A stretch of 7,713 nucleotides of DNA from positions 1 to 7,713 of the forward strand of contig RKSA01000214.1 of NCBI GenBank assembly GCA_007571115.1, written 5' to 3'. This document shows, piece after piece, positions 6,926-7,713 of the stretch. Made by a program: the position numbers and the translations under genes. Origin of the DNA: Gammaproteobacteria bacterium. GTDB taxonomy: Bacteria > Pseudomonadota > Gammaproteobacteria > Pseudomonadales > Pseudohongiellaceae. Numbering within the stretch: position 1 is the stretch's first letter; every line of letters starts with the position of its first letter. The notes beneath the pieces were generated by a model that was not told the DNA's origin, ran no database searches, and worked only from the letters and a program-made list of their open reading frames with translations.

Positions 6926-6939
6926 ACTTTGGACAAAGT
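6926..6939. promoter_or_regulatory. Palindrome over the -35 box of the OmpA-like promoter (candidate operator)
   Basis: ACTTTG-GA-CAAAGT: perfect six-base arms (6926-6931, 6934-6939) separated by two bases. It covers the -35 hexamer of the plus-strand promoter and lies in the gap between two divergent genes, so a protein bound here could affect both. A six-base-arm palindrome can arise by chance in a 200-base gap, so the support is its position rather than its length. Confidence 0.45.
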
Positions 6940-6957
6940 GCAGATTGCCCGTATAAT
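6930..6957 (+). promoter_or_regulatory. Sigma70-type promoter for the OmpA-like gene
   Basis: The -10 box TATAAT (6952-6957) is a perfect consensus match and the -35 box TGGACA (6930-6935) matches five of six, with a 16-base spacer. TTGGAC one base earlier gives a 17-base spacer but fewer matches. Transcription should start near 6964, leaving a leader of about 88 bases before the ATG at 7052. This is the clearest promoter in the window. Confidence 0.8.
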
Positions 6958-6963
6958 TGCCCG
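6944..6963. repeat. Direct repeat ATTGCCCG flanking the -10 box
   Basis: ATTGCCCG occurs at 6944-6951 and 6956-6963, 12 bases apart, bracketing the -10 box and reaching the predicted transcription start. It could be a tandem site for a regulator, or a small duplication without function. Confidence 0.5.
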
Positions 6964-6970
6964 GTGGAGC

Positions 6971-7026
6971 GGTAGCAAGCGGCACAAGGCAGCGAAAGGC
7001 AGCACACGGCAGCAGGACAAGGCAGC
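6971..7026 (+). repeat. GGCAGC repeats in the leader of the OmpA-like gene
   Basis: GGCAGC occurs at 6988, 6998, 7008 and 7021 (steps of 10, 10 and 13), with related GGTAGC at 6971 and GGCACA at 6981. It falls in the predicted untranslated leader. Positions 6974-7035 contain no T at all. The spacing is not a multiple of three, consistent with non-coding sequence. Confidence 0.65.
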
Positions 7027-7040
7027 AAAAAGACATGAGC

Positions 7041-7044
7041 GAGG
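7041..7044 (+). promoter_or_regulatory. Ribosome binding site deciding the OmpA-like start
   Basis: GAGG lies 7 bases before the ATG at 7052 (10 before the in-frame ATG at 7055). No equally good site precedes the later in-frame candidates (GTG 7148, ATG 7175), so translation most likely begins upstream of the 15-base repeats. Confidence 0.6.
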
Positions 7045-7051
7045 CGAGCAA

Positions 7052-7713
7052 ATGATGAACTGGCGAAAGCAAGAGCAGCGCGAGCAAGGGCAGCGCGAGC
7101 AAGAGCAGCGCGAGCAAACAGCCCTCGGCAAGATTCGGCAAAGGCTGGTGCAGGTGGCGACGACCGTGGCGGTCATGACTGCGGCAATGCTCGTGCCCCT
7201 CAGCGCAGCTCAGGCCGAGGACGAGCCCGTGTTCTACGTTTCGCCGAGCTTCAAGACCGTGCATTTCAACGAGGAAAGCATGCTGGAAAACCGCGATACC
7301 GGCTTCCATCTCGCCCTGGGGGTCGATCTCGACCGCTACTGGAGCGCCGAACTCGGTTTTCAGCAGCTCAACGCGAGATACGCCAACGAGCAGACCCAGG
7401 CCGACGTCGACTCGTGGCAGATCGACGCCCGCTACAGCCTTGGCGAGCCCCAGGACCGCATGAGGCCCTACCTCAGCGCGGGAATCGGCACCATGAACCT
7501 CGACGGTGACCACGACTCCTTCCTTTCGCTTGGCGGCGGCTTTTCCTTCGCCCTTGGCGACCGCGCCACGGTTCGCGCCGGAGTCCACAATGCCAGCCAC
7601 TTCGCTCGCGGCCTGGGGAATTTCGACGTCGGATTCCACGCCGGCCTGGCGTTCTATTTCGGCGAGCGCAGCGCGTCGCTGCCCCAGGTTGCATCTGCCG
7701 AGCCTGAATCCGG
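7052..7713 (+). CDS. OmpA-like outer-membrane beta-barrel protein (3' end beyond window)
   Basis: The frame is open from the ATG at 7052 (or its neighbour at 7055) to the right edge, giving 220 residues without a stop. The signal peptide has an unusually long polar N-region (residues 7-22, Q/R/E repeats), then KIRQR, a hydrophobic stretch (about 32-50) and cleavage A-Q-A|E after residue 55. The mature part (56 to about 205) has alternating amphipathic strands typical of the OmpA eight-stranded barrel: FYVSPSFKTVHF, GFHLALGVDLDRYWSAELGF, a central RPYLSAGIGT, and a last strand GFHAGLAFYFGER. The final visible residues (Pro/Ser/Glu-rich) look like the linker before an OmpA/MotB peptidoglycan-binding domain, which would lie outside the window and is not seen. 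It is expected to link outer membrane and cell wall or act as a porin-like barrel. A start at ATG 7175 would leave a signal peptide with no basic residues and is unlikely. Confidence 0.85.
   Translation, partial: MMNWRKQEQREQGQREQEQREQTALGKIRQRLVQVATTVAVMTAAMLVPLSAAQAEDEPVFYVSPSFKTVHFNEESMLENRDTGFHLALGVDLDRYWSAELGFQQLNARYANEQTQADVDSWQIDARYSLGEPQDRMRPYLSAGIGTMNLDGDHDSFLSLGGGFSFALGDRATVRAGVHNASHFARGLGNFDVGFHAGLAFYFGERSASLPQVASAEPES
7073..7117 (+). repeat. Three-unit 15-base tandem repeat in the OmpA-like signal peptide
   Basis: Units at 7073-7087, 7088-7102 and 7103-7117 share cagcgcgagcaa and differ only in their first three bases (gag, ggg, gag). They code E-Q-R-E-Q, G-Q-R-E-Q, E-Q-R-E-Q. 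The motif gcgagcaa also appears before the start codon at 7044-7051. The period is five codons, so gain or loss of a unit keeps the frame. Confidence 0.85.

Noticed and set aside
6749..7639. Minus-strand frame of 296 codons with a Leu-rich stretch resembling membrane helices
   Set aside because: The Leu run is the antisense of the GGCAGC and GAGCAA repeats. The frame runs across the promoter and opposes the OmpA-like gene, which has clear signal-peptide and barrel features.

Overview
The window looks like chromosomal DNA of a GC-rich Gram-negative bacterium, most likely a gammaproteobacterium. Two proteins look like outer-membrane beta-barrels with signal peptides (a DUF5916 protein and an OmpA-type protein), a third is exported, and codon use is GC-rich throughout. 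There is no rRNA, tRNA or other taxonomic marker, so the assignment stays loose. I see no transposase, integrase, CRISPR array, toxin-antitoxin pair or phage gene.

Layout: five genes lie on the minus strand and one on the plus strand. Read in the direction of transcription from the right, the minus-strand genes are: (1) an FAD-dependent 2-hydroxyacid dehydrogenase of the GlcD/D-2-hydroxyglutarate dehydrogenase type (5428-6837); (2) a nitroreductase-family flavoprotein (4700-5428) whose start codon overlaps the dehydrogenase stop in TGATG; (3) after a 117-base gap, an exported TPR protein with a histidine-rich core (2981-4582); (4) a secreted CBM9-like/DUF5916 outer-membrane protein (643-2988) that starts inside the end of the TPR gene; (5) after a 164-base gap, a coiled-coil DUF1640/CCDC90-like protein (1-478) cut by the left edge. 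The sixth gene, on the plus strand (7052 onward), encodes the signal peptide and N-terminal beta-barrel of an OmpA-like protein and is cut by the right edge.

The minus-strand genes form at least two tightly spaced pairs. The first is two cytosolic flavoenzymes, the second a periplasmic TPR protein with an outer-membrane barrel. The functional link within each pair is inferred from overlap alone.

The most unusual sequence is around the OmpA-like gene. It has a convincing sigma70-type promoter (TGGACA, 16 bases, TATAAT), a palindrome over the -35 box and a direct repeat around the -10 box. Its leader is almost free of T, with GGCAGC repeats at roughly 10-base spacing, and a 15-base in-frame tandem repeat lengthens the N-region of the signal peptide. 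The DUF5916 gene also carries short in-frame repeats in its signal-peptide region. Otherwise the window is an ordinary set of housekeeping and envelope genes, and I do not see clear evidence for a new multi-gene system.
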